Part shown: positions 28,483-38,240 of the stretch, in pieces
How positions within the stretch are numbered: the first letter of the stretch is position 1
How the letters are laid out: each line of letters starts with the position of its first letter
Origin: Mesorhizobium denitrificans
Lineage (GTDB): Bacteria > Pseudomonadota > Alphaproteobacteria > Rhizobiales > Rhizobiaceae
Length of the DNA: 64,000 bases
Reading direction: 5' to 3'
Assembly (NCBI RefSeq): GCF_003403035.1
Contig: NZ_QURN01000007.1
Span: forward strand, 1-64,000
The notes under the pieces: model-generated
What the model was told of the DNA's origin: nothing
Seen by the model: the letters and a program-made list of their open reading frames with translations, nothing else
Database searches by the model: none
Position numbers and translations under genes: made by a program

Positions 28483-29928
28483 TTACCGCACCAATATGTT
28501 GCGGAACTGCCAAGGATCCTTCTTGTCGATGTCTTCGGGGAAGAGGCCGGGGCGTTCGTCGAGCGGGGTCCAATCGGTATAATAACCAGTGACCGGGCCG
28601 AGATAGGCCGACTGCACTTCGAGGCAGCGCTTGTAGTCGATTTCATCGGTTTCAACGATGCCCGCTTTCGGGTTTTCAAGCGCCCAGACCATGCCGGCGA
28701 GCACAGCGGAACTAACCTGCATGCCCGTCGCGTTCTGGTAAGGCGCAAGCGTGCGCGCTTCCTCCAGCGATAGCCGTGAACCATACCAATAGGCGTTCTT
28801 GTCGTGGCCGTAGAGCAGCACGCCCAACTCGTCGACGCCGTCAACGAGTTCGTTTTCGTCCAGCACGTGATGCACCGGCTGCGCCTTGCCCGCTGCGCCG
28901 AACATTTCATGCAGCGAAAGCACGGCGTCGTTGCAGGGGTGATACGCGTAATGGCAGGTCGGGCGGTACTTCACCTTGCCCTTCTTGCTGTGCACCGTGA
29001 AGAAATCCGCGATCGAAATCGCTTCATTATGCGTAACGAGGAAGCCATATTGCGCGCCCGGCGTCGGGCACCATGTACGAACGCGCGTATTCGCGCCCGG
29101 CTGTTCGAGATATATTGCAGCCTTGCTGCCTTCCTTGAATCCACGCGCGTTCTTGGGCATCCATTTTTCATGCGTGCCCCAGCCCAGTTCGGCAGGCTGC
29201 AAGCCTTCTGAAATGAAGCCTTCGACCGACCATGTATTCCAGAATACATTGAGCGGCTTCGGCTTCTTGGTGCGCTGCGTGTCGCGCTCCGCAATGTGAA
29301 TGCCCTTCACGCCGGCTTTCTGCATCAGCTTTGCCCAACCTTCGCGGTCATTCGGTTTCGGCTCGGTGAATTTCAGATCAAGATCGTTGGCGAGGTTGAC
29401 CAGCGCCTGCTTCACGAACCACGAAACCATGCCGGGGTTCGCGCCGCAGCATGAAACGGCAGTTGTGCCGCCGGGATTTTTGCGAACTTCTTCGCGTACG
29501 GTTTCGCGCAGCGCATAATTGGTGCGTGAGGCATTGTCTGCCTTGTCGTCGAAGTAGAAGCCGAGCCACGGCTCCACGACCGTATCGATGTAGAGCACGC
29601 CGAGCGAGCGGCACAGCTTCATCAGGTCAAGCGAAGAGGTGTCCACCGATAGGTTGACGCAGAATCCTTGACCACCGCCCTCAGTCAGCAGTGGTTTGAG
29701 CAGCTTCTTGTAGTTCTTCTTGGTAACGGCGTCTTGAATAAACCTGATGCCACGCTCGTCCAGCAGCTTGCGATCTGCATCGTTCGGGTCGATGACGACC
29801 ATCCGCGATTTGTCGAATTTGAAATGGCGTTCGATTAGCGGGAGCGTTCCCCGTCCGATTGAACCAAAGCCGATCATCACGATTGGCCCAGTTATCTCAC
29901 CGTATACAGGCCATTTTTCATTCGCCAT
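28483..29928 (-). CDS. hss: Homospermidine synthase
   Basis: The 481-residue NAD-dependent enzyme joins two putrescines, or spermidine and putrescine, into homospermidine, the typical rhizobial polyamine. It has a Rossmann fold (IVMIGFGSIGRGTLPLIERHF), VDTSSLDLMKLCRSLGVLYIDT, an EPWLGFYFD stretch, CCGANPGMVSWFVKQAL and HYAYHPCNDAVLSLHEM. Length is normal. ATG 29928 is chosen; an in-frame GTG at 29940 overlaps the GGAG. A terminator follows. It works with the ornithine decarboxylase at 52783 in polyamine synthesis. Confidence 0.95.
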   Translation of the reverse strand: MANEKWPVYGEITGPIVMIGFGSIGRGTLPLIERHFKFDKSRMVVIDPNDADRKLLDERGIRFIQDAVTKKNYKKLLKPLLTEGGGQGFCVNLSVDTSSLDLMKLCRSLGVLYIDTVVEPWLGFYFDDKADNASRTNYALRETVREEVRKNPGGTTAVSCCGANPGMVSWFVKQALVNLANDLDLKFTEPKPNDREGWAKLMQKAGVKGIHIAERDTQRTKKPKPLNVFWNTWSVEGFISEGLQPAELGWGTHEKWMPKNARGFKEGSKAAIYLEQPGANTRVRTWCPTPGAQYGFLVTHNEAISIADFFTVHSKKGKVKYRPTCHYAYHPCNDAVLSLHEMFGAAGKAQPVHHVLDENELVDGVDELGVLLYGHDKNAYWYGSRLSLEEARTLAPYQNATGMQVSSAVLAGMVWALENPKAGIVETDEIDYKRCLEVQSAYLGPVTGYYTDWTPLDERPGLFPEDIDKKDPWQFRNILVR

Positions 29929-30005
29929 TTTTTGCGGCACTCCGAGTTGTTGACGTCAATATGTGCTAACCACATCGGCGCGTCACAATAAAGGGGCGAA
30001 TAGAA

Positions 30006-30674
30006 TCAAGCTAAACGCGCCGGGATCAGCCCGCGCAGAGAATTGCCAAGAAAAATGCTCTTGGCGCGCGTCAATTCCGCAGTTGTGAGTATTTCTTCGC
30101 GCGCCTTGCCCGTCTCGATCAACCAGCCGCGCAGCACGCCCGCGAGCAGTCCGCAGTCGAGCGCCGGCGTCAGCAATGCGCCTCCGTCACCCATATCGAG
30201 AAACAGGCTGGTGATCGTGCCTTCACACATTTCGCCGCGCTCGTTGAGCAGCAGAACCTCGTCGGCTTCACCGGTCGGATATTCTGCGCGCGCCGCATCG
30301 TAAGCAGCCCGCCGCGAGGTTTTATGGCGCAGGAGAGGATCGTTTGATGCAAGTCGGGCCTGCGCGATTTTCGCGTTCCAAACCCTGTCGGCAGGCAGGG
30401 GTTGAAACGGTGCGGTCGTACATTGCGCTGCGCCGCTTCCATCCAGTGTAAGCCTGACGCGCAACATCTCGCTTTCTGCGGTGGCCACAGCGTTTGCAAG
30501 TGCGGCTTCCGCCGCGCCGTCAGTCCACGCAAACTCCAGCGCATCGGCAGAGGCGCGCATCCGCGCTACATGGCGTTCGCCGCGCAGGAATCCCGCGCCG
30601 CATTCCCAACGCAGCGTTTCGATCAGTTCGTAGTGGGCGCTGTCCCGGTCGCGAAGCGCGCTTTCAGCAGGCAT
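30006..30674 (-). CDS. pabC: 4-amino-4-deoxychorismate lyase-like class IV aminotransferase
   Basis: The 222-residue fold-type IV PLP protein has YELIETLRWECGAGF at the N-terminus, the PLP Lys in LLRHKTSRRAAYD, the Glu motif ADEVLLLNERGEMCEGTITSLFLD and the C-terminal LTRAKSIFLGNSLRG. It would release pyruvate from aminodeoxychorismate to give p-aminobenzoate. Its start overlaps the end of pabB by 52 nt, indicating translational coupling. It is somewhat shorter than E. coli PabC (269 residues), but family members of this size occur in rhizobia. Confidence 0.88.
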   Translation of the reverse strand: MPAESALRDRDSAHYELIETLRWECGAGFLRGERHVARMRASADALEFAWTDGAAEAALANAVATAESEMLRVRLTLDGSGAAQCTTAPFQPLPADRVWNAKIAQARLASNDPLLRHKTSRRAAYDAARAEYPTGEADEVLLLNERGEMCEGTITSLFLDMGDGGALLTPALDCGLLAGVLRGWLIETGKAREEILTTAELTRAKSIFLGNSLRGLIPARLA

Positions 30675-31780
30675 TCCTGATACTCGCTCTCGGCGGTTGA
30701 ATCGAAAACGATGCCGCCGCCTACATTGTAGACCGCGCGCCCGTTCTTGAAGAGGGTGATCGTGCGTATTGCCACATTGAAACGCATTTGCCCGTTTGGC
30801 GCGATCCATCCGATAGCCCCGCAATAGGCGTCGCGCGGTGTGCTTTCCAGCTCGTGCAGAATTTCCATCGCCCGGATTTTTGGCGCGCCGGTAATCGAGC
30901 CACATGGAAACAACGCCGCGAAAATGCGCTCTATTGTCAGATCGGGCAGTAATTTAGCCCGCACGCGGCTCACCATCTGATGCACTGTCGGATAGCTCTC
31001 GATACGGAAAAGCTCCGGCACATCCAGCGTACCCACCTCGCTGATGAGCGAAACGTCATTGCGCAGCAGGTCGACGATCATGCGGTTTTCCGCCTGATTT
31101 TTCTCGTCGTTCTGGAGAAATTTCTTCAGCCGCGCATCTTCTGCCTTGGTCTTGCCTCTTGGTGCAGTGCCCTTCATCGGGCGCGTTTCGATCCAGCCAT
31201 CCGTGTCAATCTCGAAGAACAGTTCGGGCGAGCGCGAAAGAATGATCGGCTCCCCAAGGCAAACCAGCGCGCCATAGCTGACTGGCTGTCGCGCCGTCAG
31301 CGCATCGAAGGCTTGCCGTGCCGTGCCGCTCCAATGCGCTTCAATCGGAAATGTCAGATTGGCCTGATAGCAATCGCCAAGCCGCAAGTGCCGATGCAGC
31401 TTGTCGAACCGCTTTTCGTAGTCCTCGAACGTCCACGTTGCGCGGGCGTCGTATATCGGCCCGTTCGTATCGATTGCCTCGGTGCTTGCCGCCGCATCGT
31501 GCGGCCCCTCGAAAACGCCGAACGACAGCAACGGCGTGCGTCTGCCCTCTGGCAGCAGTGGCCGCAGCTTGGGTTCCAGCAGATAGCCCGCCTCATATGA
31601 AATATAGCCCGCCAGCCACTTGCCCGCGTTTTTCGCTTCCTCCATCGCTGCTAGAGCAGGGCGCAAATCGCCCGCGTCCCGTGCCTCGATAATCCTCGAA
31701 GGCTTGGCAAAAAGGCGCTCGGTTCCTTCCGCGTCATTGCGGAACAGAACCGTCGCGTCGGCGGATGGCGTGCGGGTCAT
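30623..31780 (-). CDS. pabB: Aminodeoxychorismate synthase component I
   Basis: The 385-residue chorismate-binding enzyme forms 4-amino-4-deoxychorismate for folate. Signatures are GWIETRPMKGTAPRG, NRMIVDLLRNDVSLIS, YPTVHQMVSRV and the catalytic block LFPCGSITGAPKIRAMEI. It lacks the long N-terminal extension of TrpE-like proteins. The glutamine amidotransferase partner (PabA) is not in the window. It lies 5 nt after pepF and overlaps pabC, so pepF-pabB-pabC is probably one transcript. Confidence 0.92.
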   Translation of the reverse strand: MTRTPSADATVLFRNDAEGTERLFAKPSRIIEARDAGDLRPALAAMEEAKNAGKWLAGYISYEAGYLLEPKLRPLLPEGRRTPLLSFGVFEGPHDAAASTEAIDTNGPIYDARATWTFEDYEKRFDKLHRHLRLGDCYQANLTFPIEAHWSGTARQAFDALTARQPVSYGALVCLGEPIILSRSPELFFEIDTDGWIETRPMKGTAPRGKTKAEDARLKKFLQNDEKNQAENRMIVDLLRNDVSLISEVGTLDVPELFRIESYPTVHQMVSRVRAKLLPDLTIERIFAALFPCGSITGAPKIRAMEILHELESTPRDAYCGAIGWIAPNGQMRFNVAIRTITLFKNGRAVYNVGGGIVFDSTAESEYQECLLKARFATGTAPTTN

Positions 31781-31785
31781 GGATG

Positions 31786-33630
31786 TCAGGCGTCGAGTGT
31801 TTCCAGTTCGTCGATCAGGCCCTCAATGACGGCCAGCCCACGCTGCCAGAAATCCGGCTCCCTGGCATCAAGACCGAATGGCGCAAGCAATTCAGAATAA
31901 TGCTTGCTGCCGCCCGCACGCAGCATCGCGAAATACTTCTCCTGAAAGCCGTGCTCCGCCTTGCTGTAAACCGCATACAGCGAATTCACGAGGCAATCGC
32001 CGAACGCATAGGCATAGACGTAGAATGGCGAATGGATGAAGTGCGGAATGTAGGTCCAGAATGTCTCATAGCCGGGCCGCAGCGCTATTGCGTCGCCAAG
32101 ACTCTCGCTCTGCACGGCAAGCCAGATTTCGCCAATCTGGTCGGCGGTCAGTTCGCCACTGCGCCGCTCGGTGTGAATGCGCCGCTCGAACTCGTAGAAA
32201 GCAATCTGGCGCACGACCGTGTTGATCATGTCCTCCACCTTCTGTGCGAGCATCGCCTTGCGCTCCGCCTGGCTGCTGGTCTTTTCCAGCAGCGAGCGGA
32301 ACGTCAGCATTTCGCCAAACACAGATGCAGTTTCCGCGAGCGTCAGCGGGGTTGATGCCATCAGCGCGCCTTGCGAACCCGCAAGCACTTGATGCACGCC
32401 GTGCCCCAATTCATGCGCCAGCGTCATCACATCTCGCGGTTTTCCGAGGTAGTTCAGCAGTACATAGGGGTGCGCGGAGGGAACCGTTGGGTGCGCAAAG
32501 GCCCCGGGGGATTTACCCGCGCGCACCGGTGCGTCGATCCAGTTCAGGTCGAAGAATTTGCGAGCAATATCCGCCATTTCCGGTGAAAACTGGCGATACG
32601 CTGAAAGTACGGTGTTGCGCGCGTCGTCCCACGGAATCGTCGCCTGCGGTGTCTGGGGCAGCGGCGCGTTGCGATCCCAATGGTTCATCTGGTCCATGCC
32701 TAGCCAGCGCGCCTTCATGCGATAATAGCGATGCGAAATGCGCGGATAGGCGTCGCGCACGGCAGCAGCCAGTGCATCCACCACTTCACGCTCGACACGG
32801 TTGGACAGATGCCGGAAGTCGGCAATGTCGCTGAATGACCGCCAGCGATTGGAGATATCCAGGTCCTTCGCCAGCGTGTTCGTCACCAGTGTAAACGTGC
32901 GCAAATGCTGGCCGAATGTTGCAGCCAGCGCTTCCGCCGCCTTGCGCCGCACCTCCGGGTTCTGATCTTGCAGCTTGTTGAGCGTCGGCTCGATCGGCAG
33001 TTTCTCGCCGTCGATTTCAAAACGCAGATCGGTGATTGTTTCGTCAAACAGCCGGTTCCACGCGCCGCGACCGGTCACCGACTTTTCATGGAAAAGTTGC
33101 TCCACGCGGTCCTCAAGCTGGTGCGGCTTGTCTTTGCGCAAATCTTCGACCCAGGGCCGGTAGTGTCCAAAGGCCGGGTCTGCATCCAGCGCTGCAGCCA
33201 GCGTTTCATCGGGAATGTTGTTCAGCTCCAGCCCGAAGAAAATCAGATGTGTTCCGGCGTCGGTCAGTTTTTCCTGCACGTCGCCGTAAAGTTTCACACG
33301 CTGCGGATCGGACGTGTCACCCGCGTAAACCAGCCCTGCAAATGAGCCGATGCGGCCCATAAGCTCCTCGATTGCCTCAAACTCCTTGATCGCAACACCC
33401 AACCCGCCATTTGCGCCTTTCAGCGCTTCGGCCTCTAGATTGCCGCGCCAACGCTTTTCGAATGCAACGGAAAGTTCGGCGGACCGGGCAATATCTGCCG
33501 CCAGTTGCGGCGAATCTATAGATGGGTATAGATCTGTCAGGTTCCATTCGGGCAGCGCGCCAAGGGCATTTTCTCCAGCCGCGGCGAGAACGGGTGAACG
33601 GCTAACGGTTTCGTGGATCGTTATATGCAT
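31786..33630 (-). CDS. pepF: M3 family oligoendopeptidase (PepF)
   Basis: The 614-residue zinc metallopeptidase has the catalytic motif MTLAHELGHGVHQVL (HExxH, near residue 408), the third ligand in TLAETASVFGEM, and the substrate region PHFIHSPFYVYAYAFGD. The N-terminal helical domain starts at PEWNLTDLYPS. It degrades short cytoplasmic peptides. There is no signal sequence. ATG 33630 is well placed, and the gene leads the pepF-pabBC operon. Confidence 0.93.
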   Translation of the reverse strand: MHITIHETVSRSPVLAAAGENALGALPEWNLTDLYPSIDSPQLAADIARSAELSVAFEKRWRGNLEAEALKGANGGLGVAIKEFEAIEELMGRIGSFAGLVYAGDTSDPQRVKLYGDVQEKLTDAGTHLIFFGLELNNIPDETLAAALDADPAFGHYRPWVEDLRKDKPHQLEDRVEQLFHEKSVTGRGAWNRLFDETITDLRFEIDGEKLPIEPTLNKLQDQNPEVRRKAAEALAATFGQHLRTFTLVTNTLAKDLDISNRWRSFSDIADFRHLSNRVEREVVDALAAAVRDAYPRISHRYYRMKARWLGMDQMNHWDRNAPLPQTPQATIPWDDARNTVLSAYRQFSPEMADIARKFFDLNWIDAPVRAGKSPGAFAHPTVPSAHPYVLLNYLGKPRDVMTLAHELGHGVHQVLAGSQGALMASTPLTLAETASVFGEMLTFRSLLEKTSSQAERKAMLAQKVEDMINTVVRQIAFYEFERRIHTERRSGELTADQIGEIWLAVQSESLGDAIALRPGYETFWTYIPHFIHSPFYVYAYAFGDCLVNSLYAVYSKAEHGFQEKYFAMLRAGGSKHYSELLAPFGLDAREPDFWQRGLAVIEGLIDELETLDA

Positions 33631-33767
33631 TCGATTTTTCCTTGCGGCGCTTCCCGCTGCTGCCCTCTAAGCATCGGTGCAACGCCATATTGATGCAATG
33701 CGTTGAAGCCTTGTTTAGAACCCTGTGCCACATTGATCCAGACTGACTTTACAAAGCCCCGTAAATC

Positions 33768-35261
33768 ATGCCCTCAACTGTACTTATTATAGATGACGAT
33801 CCTGTCCAGAGGCGGCTGCTCGAAGCGGCTGTCATGAAATTCGGCCACACGGCGCGCGTGACCGATAGCGGCGAGTCGGGTTTAAAGGCACTGGACGGTC
33901 CGGGGTCGGGCGACATCGCAGTTGTGATTCTCGATCTCGTCATGCCGGGTCTGGACGGTCTTGCCGTGTTGCAGGCCATGCGTGAGCGCGGCATCGAAAC
34001 GCCCGTTATCGTGCAGACAGCGCAAGGTGGCATCGAAACCGTCGTGTCCGCCATGCGACAGGGTGCGTTTGATTTTGTCGTCAAGCCAGCATCGCCGGAT
34101 CGCCTCAACAAGGCCATCACCGATGCGCTGAAGGTCGAGTCCTATGGTGGCGTCAAGCGAGGTGCAAAAAGTCCGCTTACGCTCACCATCAAAGACCTGA
34201 TTACCGAAAGTGCGGCGATGGAGCGTGTGGTCAGCCTCGCGCGCAAGGCGGCGGGGTCGAACATTCCGGTGCTGATCGAGGGCGAGTCCGGCGTCGGCAA
34301 GGAAATGATTGCCCGCGTCATTCAGGGGTCCAGTGAGCGGCGCGCCAAGCCTTTCGTCACGGTCAATTGTGGTGCCATCCCTGACAATCTGGTCGAAAGC
34401 ATCCTGTTCGGCCACGAAAAAGGATCGTTCACCGGCGCAAGCGAAAAACATGCCGGCAAGTTTGTTGAAGCGCATACGGGCACGTTGTTTCTGGATGAAA
34501 TCGGCGATTTGCCGCTGGACGTGCAGGTCAAGCTCCTGCGCGCCGTTCAGCAGGGTGAGGTCGATCCAGTGGGCGGGCGCGCAACGATAAAAGTCGATAT
34601 CCGGCTCATTTCCGCAACGCACCGTGATCTTATCGAACAGGTCAAGATCGGGCGTTTTCGCGAGGATTTGTTCTACCGCCTCAATGTTTTCCCGATCATG
34701 GTGCCGCCGCTGCGCGACCGCCGAGAGGATATTCCGCATCTCGTCAGGCATTTTATCGGCCGCATCGGGCGTGAAACCGGCAGTCAGGTGCGCTCCGTCA
34801 CGCCGCAGGCGCTCGCAATGCTTCAGGCTTACGATTGGCCGGGCAATATCCGTCAGCTCGAAAACGCCGTCTTCCGTGCCAGCGTGCTGAGCGAAGGCGA
34901 TGCACTCACCGTCGAAGAGTTTCCGCAGATCAAGGCGCAGGTGGAGGGCGTCGTTTTCGTTCCATCCGCCCCGCGCGAGACGCCATCGCAACCTGTGCCC
35001 GTGCATGAGCCGCAACCAACGCTCGTGCCGGACATTGCCGATTTTCAACCGGGCCTGCTCAGCGCGCTGGACGAGAAGGGGAATATCCGTCCGCTTACCG
35101 AAGTTGAGCAGGAGTTAATTGAATTCGCTATCGCCCATTATGGCGGGCAAATGAGCGAAGTCGCGCGCAGACTCGGAATCGGACGCTCAACGCTCTATCG
35201 CAAGCTCAAGGAGTACGGAATCGACCCGGAAGCTGCGACAGGCAGCCGCAATGTCGGCTAA
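33768..35261 (+). CDS. Orphan sigma-54-dependent response regulator (NtrC family)
   Basis: The 497-residue protein has a receiver domain (D9-D11 pocket, phosphoacceptor D56 in ILDLVMPGLDG, Lys in FVVKPASP), an AAA+ domain (Walker A EGESGVGKE, sigma-54 loop GSFTGA in place of GAFTGA, Walker B TLFLDEIGDLP, LRDRREDIPHL) and a Fis-type helix-turn-helix (MSEVARRLGIGRSTLYRKL). It should activate RpoN promoters when phosphorylated. No histidine kinase lies beside it, so its partner and targets are unknown. ATG 33768 is clear. Confidence 0.93.
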   Translation: MPSTVLIIDDDPVQRRLLEAAVMKFGHTARVTDSGESGLKALDGPGSGDIAVVILDLVMPGLDGLAVLQAMRERGIETPVIVQTAQGGIETVVSAMRQGAFDFVVKPASPDRLNKAITDALKVESYGGVKRGAKSPLTLTIKDLITESAAMERVVSLARKAAGSNIPVLIEGESGVGKEMIARVIQGSSERRAKPFVTVNCGAIPDNLVESILFGHEKGSFTGASEKHAGKFVEAHTGTLFLDEIGDLPLDVQVKLLRAVQQGEVDPVGGRATIKVDIRLISATHRDLIEQVKIGRFREDLFYRLNVFPIMVPPLRDRREDIPHLVRHFIGRIGRETGSQVRSVTPQALAMLQAYDWPGNIRQLENAVFRASVLSEGDALTVEEFPQIKAQVEGVVFVPSAPRETPSQPVPVHEPQPTLVPDIADFQPGLLSALDEKGNIRPLTEVEQELIEFAIAHYGGQMSEVARRLGIGRSTLYRKLKEYGIDPEAATGSRNVG

Positions 35262-35406
35262 AAGCCCGCTAAATTATTTATTTACAGTAATTTAACTTCA
35301 TTTGATTCGAATTTAGATTCGGGCAGTTTGCCCGATTCTTGCCATTGTGTTACCGCAATTGGTTTACAAAAGCGGTGGGCAATCGACCGCGATACTTCTA
35401 TAAGCG

Positions 35407-35418
35407 ATGGTTAACCAT
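35407..35418. promoter_or_regulatory. Palindromic CtrA-like site upstream of the DUF882 gene
   Basis: ATGGTTAACCAT contains TTAACCAT on both strands and lies 84-95 nt before the DUF882 start, inside an AT-rich 240-nt promoter interval. Confidence 0.45.
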
Positions 35419-35501
35419 TAGCATTGATAGTCTGGGTGTGATCTTTTCGCACCCGGTACTGAGCCGGGGGACAGCACGCTGAGCGTACAGGGCCTATCGA
35501 T

Positions 35502-37322
35502 TTGACGACCGTATTGAAGAACGACAGCCGGATTGCGGGTTATGTCTGGCCGACATGGATTGCGGCCGCGTTTTGCCTTTTCGGTGCTGTTTTTGGAGCA
35601 GCATCCGCGGCAAACGCAGAGACACGCTCGCTTAAGCTCTATTTCGTCCACACGGGCGAGAAGGCCGAGATTGTTTTCAAGCGCAATGGCCGTTTTGATT
35701 CCTCCGGCCTGCGCAAGGTGAACATGTTCCTGCGTGACTGGCGTCGGAATGAGCCCACCAAGATTGACCCGCGCCTGCTGGATGTCGTCTGGGAGGCCTA
35801 CCGTCAGTCCGGCTCCCGCGCTTATATTCACGTCGTTTCCGCCTACCGCTCGCCTGCGACAAACGCCATGCTGCGCAGCCGCAGCCGTGGCGTTGCCAAG
35901 AAGAGCCAGCACATGCTCGGCAAGGCGATGGACTGGTATCTGCCCGATGTGAAGCTCAAGACCCTTCGCAACATCGGTCTGCGCATGCAGGCTGGCGGCG
36001 TCGGCTACTATCCGACTTCCGGTTCGCCTTTCGTGCATTTCGATGTTGGCAACGTTCGCCACTGGCCGGGCATCAGCCGTGCGGAACTCGCCTCCGTTTT
36101 CCCGAATGGCAAGACGCTGCATGTTCCGAGCGATGGCAAGCCATTGCCGGGTTATGAGCAGGCGATGGCGGCATATAAGCAGCGCGTGACCAATGGCGAT
36201 CTCGCCATTGCCAGCCTCGCCAGCGGCAAATCCTCTACCAAGAAGCGCTCCGGTGGTCTTCTGGCTGCCTGGTTCGGTGGCGGTGCGGATGAGGAGGAGG
36301 ATAATGGCGAGTCCGAAGGCCCGGTAAACGTTACGCCGAAGGCCAGCGTGCCGACAGCGTCGGACGATGATGCACCTGCAATTGTCGCGCCAAAGCCCGC
36401 TGTCCGTCAGCCTGAAATCACTATCCTGCCGCCTGAACTGGCAGCTCCGGCTAACACGCGTCCGCAACCGGCCGAAGAAATGCAGCCTGCGCCGCAGGAA
36501 GTTGTCGAGACGCCGGAAACGATTCTTGCCGCCTTGCCTGCGCGCAAGGTGCCGATGCCTGCCTTCGCGCCGCGCCCAGATGCGAATGTTGGCCCAGCGG
36601 CCGATGCCACCCAGGTTGCTGCTTTGATGGAAGATCAGGCAACGGCCCTGCCGGTTGGCGATGCCCAGCAAACCGCGATGGCCGATGGCCCTGTGCCGAT
36701 CCCGGCTTGGCGTCCAGACTATAAGGCTGCGCCGGAAAATGATGATCCGGCAGCGTTGCTGGCCTTGGCAAGCGCTACGCCGCAGCCTGCCGCTTTCGCG
36801 CCGCTGCCGTCAGAACGCCCGACGCCAACGCCAATCATGGAAACCGCTCCTGTGGCGGATGCTGGCGCGGCGATCGAGAGCTTGCCTGAGCGCCGTCCCG
36901 GCACCGACGGTTCCATTAGCAGCGATACGCAGATCCGTGTTGCGTCCATTCCTGAGCCTGCCCAGAAAAGCCAGCGCGTCGCAGCCAAGGGCGCGAAGCC
37001 GGTTGCTGTCCCTGTGGCAGATACGGCTGGCGTCAAGACCACTGCCAAGTCTGGTCGCGTAACCACCGCTTCCACGACGAAGCCGCAATCCAAGCCGGTT
37101 GTCGTTGCTGCAGCTCCGCAGTCAGCTCGTTGGGCGCTGGACGAAAACTATGTGAAGAATGGCAAGGGCAAGTCTTCCGCGCCGTCCTTCGCGCAGAACA
37201 TTGTCCGCACTGCTCCTATGGAAGTCTACACGGCTGGTTTCCAGTCTAGCGCTTCTGCCACCGATCCGAATCGCTTCACGGGTAAGGCCGTCGAATTCCT
37301 CTCGGTCGCCAAGTTCAACTAA
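35502..37322 (+). CDS. DUF882 (peptidase M15-like) periplasmic protein with long disordered tail
   Basis: The 606-residue protein has a signal sequence (ending near ASAANAE), then a DUF882/YcbK domain of the LAS metallopeptidase fold (~45-205). The zinc-type residues sit in SAYRSPATN, SQHMLGKAMDWYLP and GSPFVHFDVGNVRHW. The remaining 400 residues are Pro/Ala-rich low complexity, probably spanning the periplasm. E. coli relatives (MepK) cut peptidoglycan crosslinks. The start is TTG 35502 or TTG 35514, with no clear ribosome site. A terminator follows at 37344. Confidence 0.87.
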   Translation: MTTVLKNDSRIAGYVWPTWIAAAFCLFGAVFGAASAANAETRSLKLYFVHTGEKAEIVFKRNGRFDSSGLRKVNMFLRDWRRNEPTKIDPRLLDVVWEAYRQSGSRAYIHVVSAYRSPATNAMLRSRSRGVAKKSQHMLGKAMDWYLPDVKLKTLRNIGLRMQAGGVGYYPTSGSPFVHFDVGNVRHWPGISRAELASVFPNGKTLHVPSDGKPLPGYEQAMAAYKQRVTNGDLAIASLASGKSSTKKRSGGLLAAWFGGGADEEEDNGESEGPVNVTPKASVPTASDDDAPAIVAPKPAVRQPEITILPPELAAPANTRPQPAEEMQPAPQEVVETPETILAALPARKVPMPAFAPRPDANVGPAADATQVAALMEDQATALPVGDAQQTAMADGPVPIPAWRPDYKAAPENDDPAALLALASATPQPAAFAPLPSERPTPTPIMETAPVADAGAAIESLPERRPGTDGSISSDTQIRVASIPEPAQKSQRVAAKGAKPVAVPVADTAGVKTTAKSGRVTTASTTKPQSKPVVVAAAPQSARWALDENYVKNGKGKSSAPSFAQNIVRTAPMEVYTAGFQSSASATDPNRFTGKAVEFLSVAKFN

Positions 37323-37343
37323 GCGAATTTATCAAGTTCAAAG

Positions 37344-37366
37344 CGACGCCTTCGGGCGTCGTTTTT
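37344..37366 (+). terminator. Rho-independent terminator after the DUF882 gene
   Basis: CGACGCC-TTCG-GGCGTCG is a perfect stem with a stable tetraloop followed by TTTTT, 22 nt after the stop. Confidence 0.9.
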
Positions 37367-37466
37367 CATTTGTGCTTGCAAGCGGGATGGGTTCACTGCG
37401 AGATAAGGATCAATCACGGATTGAGGGCCGCGTACGGTGCTGGTTGTGCGCCGTTCGGGAGTGGAA

Positions 37467-38198
37467 ATGAGCGAACACAGTTTGCAGACATTGATCGCGT
37501 TTTTCGAAGCGCGCGATTCGTTGACCGACAGTGAGCGCGAGACGCTGGAACGTCTGCCGCATCGTCGGCATTCCTTCCATCGCAATGAGGAGATGGTCGA
37601 AACGCACACGCGCCCCAAGGAAAGCTGCATCGTTCTCAAGGGCCTCGCAGCGCGTGCGGTTTATCTGAAAAACGGAGCGCGTCAGCTAACCGCTGTGCAC
37701 GTACCGGGCGATTTCGTTGATCTCCACGCCTTTCTATTGAAGTTCATGGATCATAGCGTCATCGCGCTCGGCGAGTGCGACGTGGCTTTCGTGCCGCATG
37801 AGCAGCTTCTGCGCATCTCGGAAGAGCAACCGCATCTCACGCGCCTGTTCTGGATGTCGACGGTCATCGACGCTGCCATCCATCGCTCGTGGCTGACCTG
37901 CATTGGCCGCCGCTCGCCGGAACAGCATATCGCTCATCTGTTCTGCGAGGTTTATCTCAGGCTGGAAACAGTCGGCGCAGCCAAGGATATGACTTTTGAG
38001 TTTCCCGTCACGCAGGCGGAGATGGCCGATATGCTCGGCCTTTCCGTGGTCCATGTGAACCGCACCATCCAGCAATTGCGGGCCAAGGGCTTTGTAAATT
38101 GGGATGGCGCTACGGTCACGATCAAAGACTTTGCGCGGCTGTCGCAGTTCAGCGAGTTCGACCCGACTTATCTGAGCTTGATGAAAACGCCGCGCTAG
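37467..38198 (+). CDS. Crp/Fnr family transcriptional regulator
   Basis: The 243-residue protein has an N-terminal cyclic-nucleotide-binding-like beta roll (ESCIVLKGLAARAVYLKNGARQLT, HVPGDFVDLHAFLL), a dimer helix, and a Crp-type helix-turn-helix (QAEMADMLGLSVVHVNRTIQQL). The Fnr cysteine cluster and a canonical cAMP pocket are missing, so the signal is unknown. ATG 37467 has GGGAG 7 nt upstream. It converges on choX with a shared terminator. Confidence 0.9.
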   Translation: MSEHSLQTLIAFFEARDSLTDSERETLERLPHRRHSFHRNEEMVETHTRPKESCIVLKGLAARAVYLKNGARQLTAVHVPGDFVDLHAFLLKFMDHSVIALGECDVAFVPHEQLLRISEEQPHLTRLFWMSTVIDAAIHRSWLTCIGRRSPEQHIAHLFCEVYLRLETVGAAKDMTFEFPVTQAEMADMLGLSVVHVNRTIQQLRAKGFVNWDGATVTIKDFARLSQFSEFDPTYLSLMKTPR

Positions 38199-38205
38199 GC
38201 GTGGG

Positions 38206-38235
38206 AAAAGCCGGTGCGCATCGCACACCGGCTTT
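38206..38235. terminator. Bidirectional terminator between the Crp-like gene and choX
   Basis: AAAGCCGGTG / CACCGGCTTT is a perfect 10-bp stem with A and T tracts on both sides, placed between two convergent stops (38198 and 38241). Confidence 0.88.
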
Positions 38236-38240
38236 GAGCG

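Noticed and set aside
33882-35048. A 388-codon frame antisense to the sigma-54 regulator
   Set aside because: Mirror of conserved AAA+ codons; no start signals or known domain.
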